A DNA stretch of 64,000 nucleotides from the NCBI GenBank assembly GCA_964251665.1, contig CAXUKO010000003.1, positions 1 to 64,000 on the forward strand, in the 5' to 3' direction. Under the pieces are notes generated by a model that saw only the letters and a program-made list of their open reading frames with translations, did not search any database and was not told the DNA's origin. The number at the start of each line of letters is the position of its first letter. The stretch's first letter is position 1. The translations under genes and the position numbers were made by a program. This document shows positions 26,063 to 35,198 of this stretch, piece after piece. This DNA comes from JBBQLG01 sp964251665 (lineage in GTDB: Bacteria > Bacteroidota > Bacteroidia > Cytophagales > Spirosomataceae).

Positions 26063-26803
26063 ATGAATCCCTACGATCAACACGTAATCCGCGAGCTTGC
26101 TATCTGGCAAAACCGCATCCTGAAGCCCCCATCCAAGGCGAATCGGCTGGCGAAAGCCGTGCAGGAGCGGCTGAACCGATTAATCCCTACCAGAGTACGG
26201 CAGACCATCACAACGGCCATCAAACAGATGATTCGGGCGATGCTGTTTGGGGCGGAAAAAATAACCAGCCAGCCTGTAACCGGCCTGTTACTATGGGAGC
26301 GGGAAGAGCGCGTACTGACCCGTATAAAGTATTACAAAGGCATTGGCGCGGCCGAAGGGGGCGTTACCGGAGCAGGCGGGTTTTTTCTGGGTCTGGCCGA
26401 CTTCCCGCTGCTGCTTTCGCTGAAAATGAAGTTACTGTACGATATCGCAGCTCTATACGGCTACTCGGTGAGCGACTACCGCGAACGGGTGTTTATGTTG
26501 CACGTCTTCCAACTGGCCTTTTCCAGTCCTGATCAGCAGCAAACGGTATTTCACCGGCTTCGGTACTGGGATACCTACAGCCAGCAACTGCCCGACGATA
26601 TTCATCAATTCGACTGGCAAACGTTTCAGGAAGAGTACCGTGATTACATCGATCTGGCTAAAATGGCTCAGCTCATTCCCGGCATTGGAGCCGCTATCGG
26701 CCTGGTGGTCAATTACCGGCTCATCGACAAACTGGGTATCACAGCCATGAATGCTTACCGAATGCGGTGGCAAAGCCGATCGGCCGGGCAAGTGCTCACC
26801 TAA
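26063..26803 (+). CDS. EcsC family protein
   Basis: A 246-residue protein of the EcsC family, named for a Bacillus ABC-transporter operon protein of unknown function. The conserved core reads KGIGAAEGGVTGAGGFFLGLADFPLLLSLKMKLLYDIA, a Gly-rich amphipathic stretch that probably associates with membrane. A second such segment, LIPGIGAAIGLVVNYRLIDKLG, is near the C-terminus. It is transcribed divergently from the DUF5686 gene. No function can be assigned. Confidence 0.88.
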   Translation: MNPYDQHVIRELAIWQNRILKPPSKANRLAKAVQERLNRLIPTRVRQTITTAIKQMIRAMLFGAEKITSQPVTGLLLWEREERVLTRIKYYKGIGAAEGGVTGAGGFFLGLADFPLLLSLKMKLLYDIAALYGYSVSDYRERVFMLHVFQLAFSSPDQQQTVFHRLRYWDTYSQQLPDDIHQFDWQTFQEEYRDYIDLAKMAQLIPGIGAAIGLVVNYRLIDKLGITAMNAYRMRWQSRSAGQVLT

Positions 26804-26836
26804 AAATACGCGTGATGCCGGATCATAAATAAGCCT

Positions 26837-28006
26837 TTACAAATACCGCAGCCAGCCAATTTCGGGATGGTCGGCTTTGTAACGCCCATACCAGCGGCAG
26901 AGGGGATACAGCACCACAACAATGGTGAGCCAAACCGCGTAGACACCCGGCAGCGATAGACCGGCCCCCGGTGGACGTCCGAAGTTCAGCGGTCCAATTG
27001 GCAGGTCGCTTAGGGAGTACCCTTGCAACAGCGCCATCCCGATCATCGCCAGCTTGACCAGGTACCAGTGAAGGAGGTAGTAAAAGAGCGGTACTTTGCC
27101 ATAGACCATTAGCACCCGTGTAACTGCATTATCGGCTCCGTCGGCCAGCGACAGCATCAGGCAGGCAATCCCCAGCGTTACGGCCGTATACAGTAAAGAA
27201 GGCGGGTATTTGCTGACGTTCAGAAAGGATAGCACCGTGAACAGCGTACTTTTCTGAGTCGCCCAGGGACTTGGATCGCCGTAAATATTAACAAATCGAA
27301 GGACTACAAATAGCCCCAGCGACAACAGACCGAAGGTGAGCAGCCGTTTTTGGCGGACAGGCATCGGCGAGGCAAACACCGGTCCACAGGCATAGCCAAC
27401 CAGCATCAGCCCAAACCACGGAATCAGCGGGTAGGCCACCAGCAGCATAAAGTTGGGACTAACGGGAAATAACTCCGTTTTGAACAGCAGCGACCAGCCG
27501 AGCCGAGCGGCTGGATTCGTAAATGGAGGCAGTAGCAAGAGTAAATCGTGCCCGAAAATGATAACTAATCCGGCAATGGCCAGCGCGCGAATGGGAAAGC
27601 GAATCAACAGCGATAGCAGTACCAGGCCACCTCCGATTACAAAGATAACCTGAAGCATAATCGTCCGAAACTGAATGTCCGTCCAGAACGCGAAGTTGAT
27701 CAGGGTAAGCTCCAGCGCAATCAGTACCAGCCCACGTTTTAGCAAAAATGAGCCAGCGTCGCCACGCCGGTCTGAACTCATCCGTTTTTGCAGAGACAGG
27801 TAAGCCGAGGTACCGGACAGAAAGACGAACGTAGGGGCGCACAAGTGGGTTATCCAGCGCGTAAAGAAAATCGGGGCGGTGGTGGTGCTAAGGTTTGTTG
27901 GGTCCTGGGTGAGGGCAGGTATATGCAACAGATCCCGGACATGGTCTAAAGCCATGATAATCATGACCAGGCCCCGTATTATGTCAATGGTATTGATGCG
28001 CTTCAT
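26837..28006 (-). CDS. DUF1624/HGSNAT-like membrane protein
   Basis: A 389-residue protein with about ten hydrophobic segments. It starts RINTIDIIRGLVMIIMALDHVRDLLH and continues THLCAPTFVFLSGTSAYLSL, the signature of the DUF1624 / heparan-alpha-glucosaminide acetyltransferase-like family. Relatives move acyl groups across membranes, so a role in sugar or lipid acylation is possible. The membrane location is clear; the reaction is not. Confidence 0.87.
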   Translation of the reverse strand: MKRINTIDIIRGLVMIIMALDHVRDLLHIPALTQDPTNLSTTTAPIFFTRWITHLCAPTFVFLSGTSAYLSLQKRMSSDRRGDAGSFLLKRGLVLIALELTLINFAFWTDIQFRTIMLQVIFVIGGGLVLLSLLIRFPIRALAIAGLVIIFGHDLLLLLPPFTNPAARLGWSLLFKTELFPVSPNFMLLVAYPLIPWFGLMLVGYACGPVFASPMPVRQKRLLTFGLLSLGLFVVLRFVNIYGDPSPWATQKSTLFTVLSFLNVSKYPPSLLYTAVTLGIACLMLSLADGADNAVTRVLMVYGKVPLFYYLLHWYLVKLAMIGMALLQGYSLSDLPIGPLNFGRPPGAGLSLPGVYAVWLTIVVVLYPLCRWYGRYKADHPEIGWLRYL

Positions 28007-28016
28007 GAAAACGAAG

Positions 28017-28065
28017 TTGTCGTATGAATGGGCAAAGTATGAAAAATTGCCCGTTCATACGATAA
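28017..28065. repeat. 19-bp intergenic hairpin
   Basis: Arms 28017-28035 and 28047-28065 pair over all 19 positions (17 Watson-Crick, two G-U when read as plus-strand RNA) with an 11-nt loop. It lies between the small membrane protein gene and the DUF1624 gene, both on the minus strand. There is no T-run on that strand. Confidence 0.8.
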
Positions 28066-28091
28066 CCGTTTGCTACGGCACACAATGCGTT

Positions 28092-28376
28092 TTAGTCAGT
28101 TTTAGGCTCTTTGGCATTTTGCATCGTTGTAAAATCGCCCTTCTGCCAGCGTGCCCGGCCACCGAAATTGGGGTTGATTAAAAACCTGCCAGTCTTTGTG
28201 TCCAGCAAGAGGGTGCCCTGCTCATTAACGATGGCTTGGTACCGGCGGACTTCATCAGCCGGATCGGTATGGTGTTCAGCAGCTTTATTGAAGTTGGACA
28301 ATGAAACAATGCAAAGCACCCCGGCGGCACCAATGCCGATAGATTTTAGGTCGAAGGTTATAGTTATGTTTTTCAT
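28092..28376 (-). CDS. Small putative membrane-anchored protein, unknown function
   Basis: A 94-residue frame with one hydrophobic segment near the N-terminus (SIGIGAAGVLCIVSLSNF), then a polar domain DEVRRYQAIVNEQGTLLLDTKTGRFLINPN. The second part looks like a sensible protein segment (a strand pair with DTKTGRF). I do not recognise the family. The ATG at 28376 gives the better start; another ATG ten codons upstream exists. An opposite-strand frame over the same bases looks like a shadow. Confidence 0.55.
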   Translation of the reverse strand: MKNITITFDLKSIGIGAAGVLCIVSLSNFNKAAEHHTDPADEVRRYQAIVNEQGTLLLDTKTGRFLINPNFGGRARWQKGDFTTMQNAKEPKTD

Positions 28377-28616
28377 CGTGTTGGTTGATTTATGAGTTGT
28401 TCGCATTTTTCAACGTTGTCTGAAACCAGATGGTACGCCATTTCGGATTAAAACAGTAGAAGCAAGCAACGTAGTCTGGGGCTGCGATTGGGATTTGATT
28501 TTCTCGTTTCATCAGGCTATAATCTAACGATCATGAAAAACGATTCTATTTCAGTTTGTCGATCTCATTATATAATGTAAATAGGATAGCGTATAATAAA
28601 CTTAGTTGATATACGC

Positions 28617-29573
28617 TCAACGTTTAAACCGCTCCTGCATATGCCATCGAAAGTTTTCTAGTTTTGGATAATGCACTTCTCCAAACGGTAACCGTAGCGA
28701 CTGGCCGTGGAACTGTCTGAGATTATATGAACTGGCTACATTATCGGCCAGCGACGGAGAAACCACGATTCGTAATCGCTCGTCTACAGCGACCATACCT
28801 TTATCGAAGGCGGTGTGTAGGTTAGGGCAAAGCGCAATGCCGTTGGTAACTTTATCGTCGCCCGAGATACTGATTGGAACGATATGACAGGCTTCTACCA
28901 GTGATGAGCCATCGACAGCTATTACTTTCATTCCGGAAATAGCGCAGGTGAAATCATAAACTTTAGGCACTAATTTCTTGAATAAGCCACCCCGCACAAA
29001 ACGCGTTTCTTCATCCTCCACAGGTTGTAATGAGATGTAGATTGCCTCTTTCTCATTCAGTAAGTAAGTTTCAAGATCAGTCAGATAGCTGCGGCCGTCA
29101 TTCTTGATGCGTAGGAAATCAGCTTTTGTGTCAGTAAAGTAGGTGTCTAACAGTATATTCTTAAGGTAAAGACGGGAATACGTTTGAGTTAGCAAGGTGT
29201 ACAAGTCACCGGAAAAGAAAGCGAAGTCGAGCCGATCACTAAGCGTCTGGACTGAGCGGATGTAGGTGTCGATAATAAACGCTGGTTTAGGTCGAAGAAA
29301 CCAGAACTTTTCGCCTTGCAGGTAGAAGAATGGCTGCGTGAAATCGTCCTTATGAGCTGTCTTGACCAGTAAAGCGAAGTTTTCCTTAAACGTCGCTACC
29401 AGCTCGGGCGTTATATAAACCCTGTTTTCTGAAATGAGCTGCTTTTCAATTAGCTCAATGAGTGTAAGTAGAAAAACTGGCTTGTGTGGTGCTTTGCCAT
29501 AAGCAGTGCCACCCTGCTTTAACTTAGTAAATTTGTGAGCGTAAACTGTTAAGCGTTTCTGATCGATTGACAT
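28617..29573 (-). CDS. HNH endonuclease, putative restriction nuclease
   Basis: A 318-residue protein with an N-terminal domain of unknown fold and a C-terminal HNH domain: CAISGM, EACHIVPIS, GIALCPNLHTAFDKGMV. It fits the predicted restriction endonuclease group often found without a methyltransferase. No methyltransferase gene lies in the window, so a modification-dependent or non-restriction role is equally possible. The neighbouring genes give no clue. Confidence 0.82.
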   Translation of the reverse strand: MSIDQKRLTVYAHKFTKLKQGGTAYGKAPHKPVFLLTLIELIEKQLISENRVYITPELVATFKENFALLVKTAHKDDFTQPFFYLQGEKFWFLRPKPAFIIDTYIRSVQTLSDRLDFAFFSGDLYTLLTQTYSRLYLKNILLDTYFTDTKADFLRIKNDGRSYLTDLETYLLNEKEAIYISLQPVEDEETRFVRGGLFKKLVPKVYDFTCAISGMKVIAVDGSSLVEACHIVPISISGDDKVTNGIALCPNLHTAFDKGMVAVDERLRIVVSPSLADNVASSYNLRQFHGQSLRLPFGEVHYPKLENFRWHMQERFKR

Positions 29574-29608
29574 CTGGCGGGTTTATTTCTGAATCAACAT
29601 AATACTTC

Positions 29609-30334
29609 TCAAGATAAAAACGAACGCAGCGTCAGTGCATTCCACACGGCGTGGCCGCCAATGTCGTTGTTGAAATATACGTAGACGTCCTTACCTTGGG
29701 CAGTCCAATCGCGGATGCGGTCGGCCCAGCCGCGCAGATCGTCGTCGGAGTAGGAGCCGCCGTACAGCGAATGCCAGTCGGGGCCGTGCATCCGCACGTA
29801 GACGAACGGAGCCGTTACCCGTAATATACACGGCAACCCTGCCCCACTCATAATGCAGTAAGCCGCCTGATGCTGTTCCAGCAAGGAGAAAATTGACTCC
29901 TGATGCCAACTCGGATGACGAAATTCCATTGTTACCGGAATCCAGTCAGGTACCAAATCCAGAAAGTGAGCCAGCCGGTCGTAATTACAAGTGAAGCGGG
30001 GCGCCAGTTGAACCAGTAAAATTGCCCGTTTATCGCCCAACTCATGCCAGCATTCCTTGATGCGGTCCATCCAGCGTTCGGCGTTGGTCAAGTTACCGTA
30101 GTGGGTCATCCAACGGGGTGCTTTAATGCTCAGCAGAAAGCCATCGGGTAGTTTCTCTCGCCAGCCTGCAAACGTCGCCGGTTTGGGCCAGCGGTAAAAG
30201 CTGGTGTTGAGTTCAACAGTGTCGAAGCGTTCCAGATAGTAATTCAGCCGTTTGCTAACAGCCGTCTTTTCGGGGTAAAGCACGCCCTGCCAGTGGTCGT
30301 AACTCCAGCCCGATGTACCGATATGAATGCTCAT
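29609..30334 (-). CDS. DUF72 family protein
   Basis: A 241-residue TIM-barrel-like protein of the DUF72 (YecE) family. It begins SIHIGTSGWSYDHWQGVLYP and has YLERFDTVELNTSFYRWP, FLLSIKAPRWMTH and DVYVYFNNDIGGHA. No reaction is established for the family. ATG 30334 is preferred because the frame upstream begins only with GTG and adds nine unrelated residues. Confidence 0.9.
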   Translation of the reverse strand: MSIHIGTSGWSYDHWQGVLYPEKTAVSKRLNYYLERFDTVELNTSFYRWPKPATFAGWREKLPDGFLLSIKAPRWMTHYGNLTNAERWMDRIKECWHELGDKRAILLVQLAPRFTCNYDRLAHFLDLVPDWIPVTMEFRHPSWHQESIFSLLEQHQAAYCIMSGAGLPCILRVTAPFVYVRMHGPDWHSLYGGSYSDDDLRGWADRIRDWTAQGKDVYVYFNNDIGGHAVWNALTLRSFLS

Positions 30335-30489
30335 AGAAACGCTGCCCGCTGAGTGGTCCACTTGGATAACTAAATCCGGTCACATGCGTTTCTGGTTCGG
30401 TATGAAGCCCACAAAAAGGTTAGCTTACGCGCTAAAACAAACACCATATCTGAAATAGCCACGCATCGGTCCATTTCACGAAGAATCCC

Positions 30490-31314
30490 ATGAAAAAATT
30501 AGCTGTTATTATCGTCGTTGTTTGCCTGTTCAGCTCGTTCAACCGCCGGGAGCTTACCTGGACGGCGATTGGCGATTCCATCACGTATCTGAATGAGCAT
30601 TTGAACGAGACGGGCAACCGGGTTACCAAAGGATATATGTCGAGGGTGGTCGAGAAACTGCCTTACATTCATTACGTCAATCAGGGCCATAATGGGTGGA
30701 CGGCGGGCCAGATTGCGGAGAAAATTGATACGTTAGGACTGGGCAAAGCCGATGTGTATTCGGTCTTCTTAGGTACAAATGATTGGTGGCGGGGCCGACC
30801 GTTAGGCCACCTTGCCGACTATCAACAGGGAACTGGCAACGCAACGGTGTACGGTTCGTTCCGCATTATCATCAACAAGCTTCATAGTCTGAACCCTGAT
30901 GCGCCTGTCATTTTGATTACGCCCATGCAGCGGGCGGATTTTGTGTACATAGCCAACGCTAAAAACAATGCGTATGGATCATACAAAGATAAGAACGGGC
31001 AGTACCTCGAAGCTTTTGCCAAGGCTATCGATTCTATTGGCCGCTTTGCGAATCTTCCCGTAGTTGATCTGTATCACCTGAAGGGCTTAAAAATTCCCCA
31101 ACTGGTGAAGTACAAACGCCTGAAAGATCCGCAGACGGGTATGTACCGAAACTACGGGTATCCTGCCTTCACAACCATTCCGTTTAACCCCGAAACGGAT
31201 GAATACCCGTATCCGGTCGACGCTATTGACAAGACGTACGATGGTCTGCACCCCTCGGATAAAGGCTACGAACTGATCAGTAAGAGCCTGGTTAAAGTGA
31301 TGAAGAAATACTGA
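30490..31314 (+). CDS. SGNH/GDSL-type esterase/hydrolase
   Basis: A 274-residue protein with a short hydrophobic N-terminus (MKKLAVIIVVVCLFSSF) and SGNH blocks: GDSIT with catalytic Ser30, the Gly block in NQGHNGWTAGQ, LGTNDWW (Asn) and DGLHPSDKGY (Asp and His). It probably de-esterifies sugars or lipids in the periplasm. The substrate is unknown. It converges on accC with a shared terminator. Confidence 0.9.
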   Translation: MKKLAVIIVVVCLFSSFNRRELTWTAIGDSITYLNEHLNETGNRVTKGYMSRVVEKLPYIHYVNQGHNGWTAGQIAEKIDTLGLGKADVYSVFLGTNDWWRGRPLGHLADYQQGTGNATVYGSFRIIINKLHSLNPDAPVILITPMQRADFVYIANAKNNAYGSYKDKNGQYLEAFAKAIDSIGRFANLPVVDLYHLKGLKIPQLVKYKRLKDPQTGMYRNYGYPAFTTIPFNPETDEYPYPVDAIDKTYDGLHPSDKGYELISKSLVKVMKKY

Positions 31315-31384
31315 GGGGTGAAAAGTTTTAGTTTTTTGCCATGCTGACCGGTCCACCGGTGCGGGAGGAAGTATGAAAAAAACA

Positions 31385-31414
31385 AAAAAGTCGGACAGTG
31401 TTGTCCGACTTTTT
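31385..31414. terminator. Bidirectional terminator between the SGNH gene and accC
   Basis: A 13-bp perfect stem AAAAAGTCGGACA / TGTCCGACTTTTT with a 4-nt loop. The A-run on one side and T-run on the other make it work for both the plus-strand SGNH gene and the minus-strand accC operon. Confidence 0.92.
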
Positions 31415-31434
31415 CTGTTATAAGAATCTGATTT

Positions 31435-32778
31435 TTACAGCTTCGAGAAATCAAACCCTTCCAGGAAGGATGTAGTAAACTGGCCCGATTTGAATTGGGC
31501 GTCATCCATGAGTCTGATGTGGAATGGAATCGTGGTTTTAATACCTTCGATAACAAACTCCTGCAGCGCCCGCTTCATCCGCGTAATAACTTCATCCCTT
31601 GACTGCCCCGAAACGATCAGCTTGGCAATCATTGAGTCGTAGTTCGGCGGAATGGTATAGCCTGCATAAACATGACTGTCAATGCGTACGCCATGCCCAC
31701 CGGGGAAATGCAGGTTGGTGATTTTACCGGGCGAAGGACGGAAGCCATTAGCCGGGTCCTCGGCGTTGATGCGACATTCCATCGCAAAGAGTTTTGGCGT
31801 ATAGCTCTCGCCGGAAATAGCTTCACCGGCGGCTACCTTGATTTGCTCTTTAATCAGGTCAAAATCAGTAACTTCTTCGGTAATTGGGTGCTCCACCTGA
31901 ATCCGGGTATTCATCTCCATGAAGTAGAACTTACCGTATTTGTCGACCAGAAATTCAACCGTACCGGCTCCTTCGTAACCAATAAACTGAGCGCCTTTAA
32001 TGGCCGCAGCACCCATTTCTGCCCGTAATTCGGATGAAACGATAGGGGAGGGCGTTTCTTCGACCAGCTTCTGATGCCGACGCTGAATGGAGCAATCCCG
32101 TTCGGACAGGTGGCACACTTTGCCGTACTGATCGCCCACAATCTGAATTTCGATATGGCGCGGTTCCTCAACGTATTTTTCGAGGTAAAGCCCGTCGTTG
32201 CCAAAGGCCGCTCCCGATTCGGTGCGGGCATCGTTCCAGGCTTTTTCAAATTCACTTTCGGCCCGGATAATGCGCATACCGCGCCCACCACCACCAGCGG
32301 TTGCTTTTACAATGACGGGATAGCCCATCTCCGCGGCCAGTTTCTGCCCCTGCTCAAACGACTCCAGCAGGCCATCGGAACCAGGAATAACAGGTACACC
32401 AGCCGCAATCATGGTCGCTTTCGCCGTGATCTTGTCGCCCATGCCGTTAATCTGCTCCGCCGTAGCACCAATGAACTTGATGCCATAATCGGCGCAGATC
32501 TGTGAGAACTCGGCGTTTTCGGACAGAAACCCGTAGCCGGGATGAATCGCGTCGGCGTTGGTAATCTCAGCAGCCGAAATAATATTGGGGATACTCAGGT
32601 AAGAGAGTTTGCTGGTTGGGGGACCAATGCAAACGGCTTCGTCGGCGAACTTCACGTGCAGGCTGTCACGGTCGGCCGTCGAGTAAACCGCGACGGTTTT
32701 GATACCCATCTCGCGGCATGTCCGAATGATGCGCAGGGCGATCTCTCCCCGGTTGGCAATGAGGATTTTTTTAAACAT
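31435..32778 (-). CDS. accC: Biotin carboxylase subunit of acetyl-CoA carboxylase
   Basis: ATP-dependent carboxylation of the biotin on AccB, the first step of fatty-acid synthesis. The 447-residue protein has the N-terminal KILIANRGEIALRIIRTCRE, the ATP-grasp glycine loop KATAGGGGRGMRII, HLSERDCSIQRRHQKLVEE and FMEMNTRIQVEHPITEE. It is the last gene of a seven-gene minus-strand operon and is followed by a strong terminator. Confidence 0.97.
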   Translation of the reverse strand: MFKKILIANRGEIALRIIRTCREMGIKTVAVYSTADRDSLHVKFADEAVCIGPPTSKLSYLSIPNIISAAEITNADAIHPGYGFLSENAEFSQICADYGIKFIGATAEQINGMGDKITAKATMIAAGVPVIPGSDGLLESFEQGQKLAAEMGYPVIVKATAGGGGRGMRIIRAESEFEKAWNDARTESGAAFGNDGLYLEKYVEEPRHIEIQIVGDQYGKVCHLSERDCSIQRRHQKLVEETPSPIVSSELRAEMGAAAIKGAQFIGYEGAGTVEFLVDKYGKFYFMEMNTRIQVEHPITEEVTDFDLIKEQIKVAAGEAISGESYTPKLFAMECRINAEDPANGFRPSPGKITNLHFPGGHGVRIDSHVYAGYTIPPNYDSMIAKLIVSGQSRDEVITRMKRALQEFVIEGIKTTIPFHIRLMDDAQFKSGQFTTSFLEGFDFSKL

Positions 32779-32790
32779 AGGGCTTATAAA

Positions 32791-32872
32791 TGAGTGAATG
32801 AGTGAATGAGTGATGAGTGAATGTCCAGCTCGCGAACTAGTTCATTCACTCATTCACTCATTCACTCATTCA
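32791..32872. repeat. Inverted tandem octamers (TGAGTGAA) between accB and accC
   Basis: The left arm 32791-32822 holds about four tandem TGAGTGAA units, the third lacking one A. The right arm 32841-32872 holds the reverse-complement units TTCACTCA. They face each other across an 18-nt centre. The structure can fold into a long AT/GC-mixed hairpin in the 97-bp accB-accC gap, inside an operon. Repeat number may vary between strains. Confidence 0.85.
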
Positions 32873-32875
32873 CAA

Positions 32876-33364
32876 TTAAATCGGTTCGACCAGGAACAGG
32901 GGTTGGTCGTATTCGACTGGCGTGGCGTTTTCGACCAGCACCTTAACAATCCGACCCGATACTTCCGACTCGATTTCGTTGAATAGCTTCATGGCCTCGA
33001 TGATGCACACCGGCTTGCCTTCTTTTACTTCATCACCAATTTCTACCAGCGCGGGCAATTCTGGATTGGGCGACCGGTAGAATGTACCGATCATTGGTGA
33101 TTTAATAGTGATGTAGTTGCTGGCTGCCGCTGCTGGCGTAGTAGCTGCGACGGGAGCAGCCACGGCGGGTTGTGGAACCGCTGCAACGGGCAGGGCTACA
33201 ACCGGAGCGGCCGGAGCGGGTTGCGGAGCCGCTGCCGCTGGAGCACTCTGTGGCTGACCATAGCGCTTAACGCTGATCTTCAGGTTGTTGGTCTCGATGT
33301 TGACCTCGTCCAAGCCCGACTGCGCGATGAAATCGAGTAAATTCTGTATGTCTTTCGTATCCAT
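32876..33364 (-). CDS. accB: Biotin carboxyl carrier protein
   Basis: A 162-residue carrier subunit of acetyl-CoA carboxylase. The N-terminal MDTKDIQNLLDFIAQSGLDEV is followed by an Ala/Pro-rich linker and the biotinyl domain with EAMKLFNEIES, where the Lys is biotinylated. The ATG at 33364 starts the conserved N-terminus; an upstream in-frame extension runs through the efp-accB spacer hairpin and looks non-coding. Confidence 0.96.
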   Translation of the reverse strand: MDTKDIQNLLDFIAQSGLDEVNIETNNLKISVKRYGQPQSAPAAAAPQPAPAAPVVALPVAAVPQPAVAAPVAATTPAAAASNYITIKSPMIGTFYRSPNPELPALVEIGDEVKEGKPVCIIEAMKLFNEIESEVSGRIVKVLVENATPVEYDQPLFLVEPI

Positions 33365-33395
33365 AGCTTTATGTATTCTGGTGATGCGGCAGTCC

Positions 33396-33456
33396 GACGC
33401 CCACGTCCGGTTGTTGTCGGTAACCGAGCCACCGGCCACTACCAGACGTGGGCGTC
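33396..33456. repeat. Inverted repeat between efp and accB
   Basis: Arms 33396-33411 and 33441-33456 match at 15 of 16 positions (core GACGCCCACGTC). It is located in the short spacer between efp and accB, within the operon. The loop contains further GC-rich complementary bits. Confidence 0.75.
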
Positions 33457-33466
33457 TGGGTTACGT

Positions 33467-34030
33467 TTATTTTACCCGTTCTACGTAATCGCGGGTGCGG
33501 GTATCAACGCGAATTTTATCACCCTGATTGATAAAGATAGGCACCATAATGCGGGCACCGGTTTCCACTTCAACCGCCTTTTTGGCTGCGTTAGCCGTGT
33601 CACCTTTAATACCCGGTTCTGCGTAGGTTACTTCCATTTCGACAAATGGCGGTAGTTCGCAGGTTAGTGGGGTGTCGGTTTCGGCGTTAATCAGAATCTC
33701 GACCTCCTGACTTTCTTTCATCAAATCTGCTGAATCAATGAGTTTTTCGGAGATGTTGATCTGGTCGAACGTTTCCAGGTCCATGAAATTATAGCCGGAT
33801 TCGTCTTTGTACAGAAACTGAAATTTCCGGCGTTCGACCCGCACCGTCGTTACCGTTACACCGGCATTGAATGTATTGTCCAGCACCTTGCCCGATGTCA
33901 GGCTTCTGAGCTTCGTTCGTACGAAGGCAGCCCCTTTGCCAGGTTTTACGTGCTGAAATTCTGTAATTTGAAAAAGATCGTTGTTGTAATTAATTACTAA
34001 GCCGTTCCGAAAATCTGCGGTCGTTGCCAT
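33467..34030 (-). CDS. efp: Elongation factor P
   Basis: Rescues ribosomes stalled on proline runs. The 187-residue protein has the three-domain pattern, with KPGKGAAFVRTKLRSL in domain I (the tip lysine in PGKG contacts the P-site tRNA), then the OB-fold domains ending RIRVDTRTRDYVERVK-like. No dedicated modifying enzyme (EpmA/EarP) is nearby. Confidence 0.96.
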   Translation of the reverse strand: MATTADFRNGLVINYNNDLFQITEFQHVKPGKGAAFVRTKLRSLTSGKVLDNTFNAGVTVTTVRVERRKFQFLYKDESGYNFMDLETFDQINISEKLIDSADLMKESQEVEILINAETDTPLTCELPPFVEMEVTYAEPGIKGDTANAAKKAVEVETGARIMVPIFINQGDKIRVDTRTRDYVERVK

Positions 34031-34121
34031 CGTTACTGTATCTGGTTTTGATTGGTTGTCTGTGGTTTATCGCGCTGCTGTTCCGACGGAGGCAGTCGCT
34101 GAAAAACTACAAACGGATTAA

Positions 34122-35111
34122 CTAATAAGCCCACTTAATATAAACAGCGCCCCAGGTAAAGCCGCCACCAAAGGCCGCCATAACCAGGTTATCGCCCTTT
34201 TTGAGCTGCGATTCGTAGTCGTTCAGGCAAAGCGGAATAGTGGCCGCTGTTGTATTGCCATATTTCTGGATAGTCATCATGACCTTATCTGATCCGATGC
34301 CCATGCGGTGGGCAGTAGCATCGATAATACGTTTGTTGGCCTGATGCGGCACCAGCCAGGCTACATCGTCGCCCGCCAGGTTATTGCGCTGCATGATCTC
34401 AGCCGATACGTCGGCCATGTTTTTAACAGCGAATTTAAACACCGACGGACCGTCCTGATAGGCATAATGCCACCGCTTTTCAACGGTTTCGTGGGTGGGT
34501 GGATACCGGCTGCCGCCTGCTTTCTGAAACAGGTGATGCTGCCCTGAGCCATCCGAACGGATAATGGAGTCTAACACACCAAACCCTTCTTCGTTAGCTT
34601 CGAGCAGTACAGCACCGGCGGCATCACCAAACAGCACGCAGGTAGTCCGGTCCGTATAATCAGTGATGGCCGACATTTTATCGGCACCTACAACGATCAC
34701 TTTCTTGTACTTACCCGTTTCGATAAACTGCGAACCGACCGTTACGGCGTATACAAATCCCGAGCAGGCTGCCTGGATATCAAAACTACCCACGTTGCGG
34801 ATGCCGACAGCGTCGCAAATCAAACCCGCTGTTGCCGGAAAGACAAAATCGGGCGTTGTTGTCGCACAAATCAGCAGGTCAATATCTTCGGGTTTGGTAT
34901 TTGTTTTCTCCAGCAGGCCCTGCACGGCTTTAGCGCCCATATGCGAAGACCCCATGCCTTCACCCTTCAGAATCCGGCGTTCTTTAATGCCCGTGCGGGA
35001 GGTAATCCATTCGTCGTTGGTATCCACCATGCGCTCCAGTTCGGCGTTGGTCAGCACGTAGTCGGGGACATATGCGTGGATTCCGGTAATGGCGGCTTTA
35101 ATGGTGGTCAT
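34122..35111 (-). CDS. fabH: Beta-ketoacyl-ACP synthase III
   Basis: Starts fatty-acid elongation by condensing acyl-CoA with malonyl-ACP. The 329-residue protein shows the active cysteine in QAACSGFVYA, WLVPHQANKRI with His and YGNTTAATIPL with Asn. SRTGIKERRI near residue 40 is the CoA-binding region. ATG 35111 is preferred; the upstream extension covers the plsX-fabH spacer repeats. It lies directly after plsX. Confidence 0.96.
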   Translation of the reverse strand: MTTIKAAITGIHAYVPDYVLTNAELERMVDTNDEWITSRTGIKERRILKGEGMGSSHMGAKAVQGLLEKTNTKPEDIDLLICATTTPDFVFPATAGLICDAVGIRNVGSFDIQAACSGFVYAVTVGSQFIETGKYKKVIVVGADKMSAITDYTDRTTCVLFGDAAGAVLLEANEEGFGVLDSIIRSDGSGQHHLFQKAGGSRYPPTHETVEKRWHYAYQDGPSVFKFAVKNMADVSAEIMQRNNLAGDDVAWLVPHQANKRIIDATAHRMGIGSDKVMMTIQKYGNTTAATIPLCLNDYESQLKKGDNLVMAAFGGGFTWGAVYIKWAY

Positions 35112-35127
35112 AGATAGATTGTAAAAA

Positions 35128-35198
35128 GAGTTAGTGACTGGTGGTTTATAGTTGCTCAACAAGAACTACAAACCGCATCGGCGGCCCGGCACTAACTC
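35128..35198. repeat. Nested inverted repeats between plsX and fabH
   Basis: GAGTTAGTG (35128-35136) is the exact complement of CACTAACTC (35190-35198), which overlaps the plsX stop. Inside, GTGGTTTATAGTT (35141-35153) and AACTACAAACCGC match at 10 of 13. The word GAACTACAAACC (35163-35174) recurs in the exbD-exbD gap at 47761. Confidence 0.7.

Noticed and set aside
28533..28580. 15-codon frame upstream of the HNH gene
   Set aside because: Points away from the neighbouring genes, is AT-rich and shows no coding or leader signs.
32791..32872. CRISPR-like array
   Set aside because: The units are 8-bp contiguous tandem repeats in opposite orientation with no spacers, and no cas gene is present.
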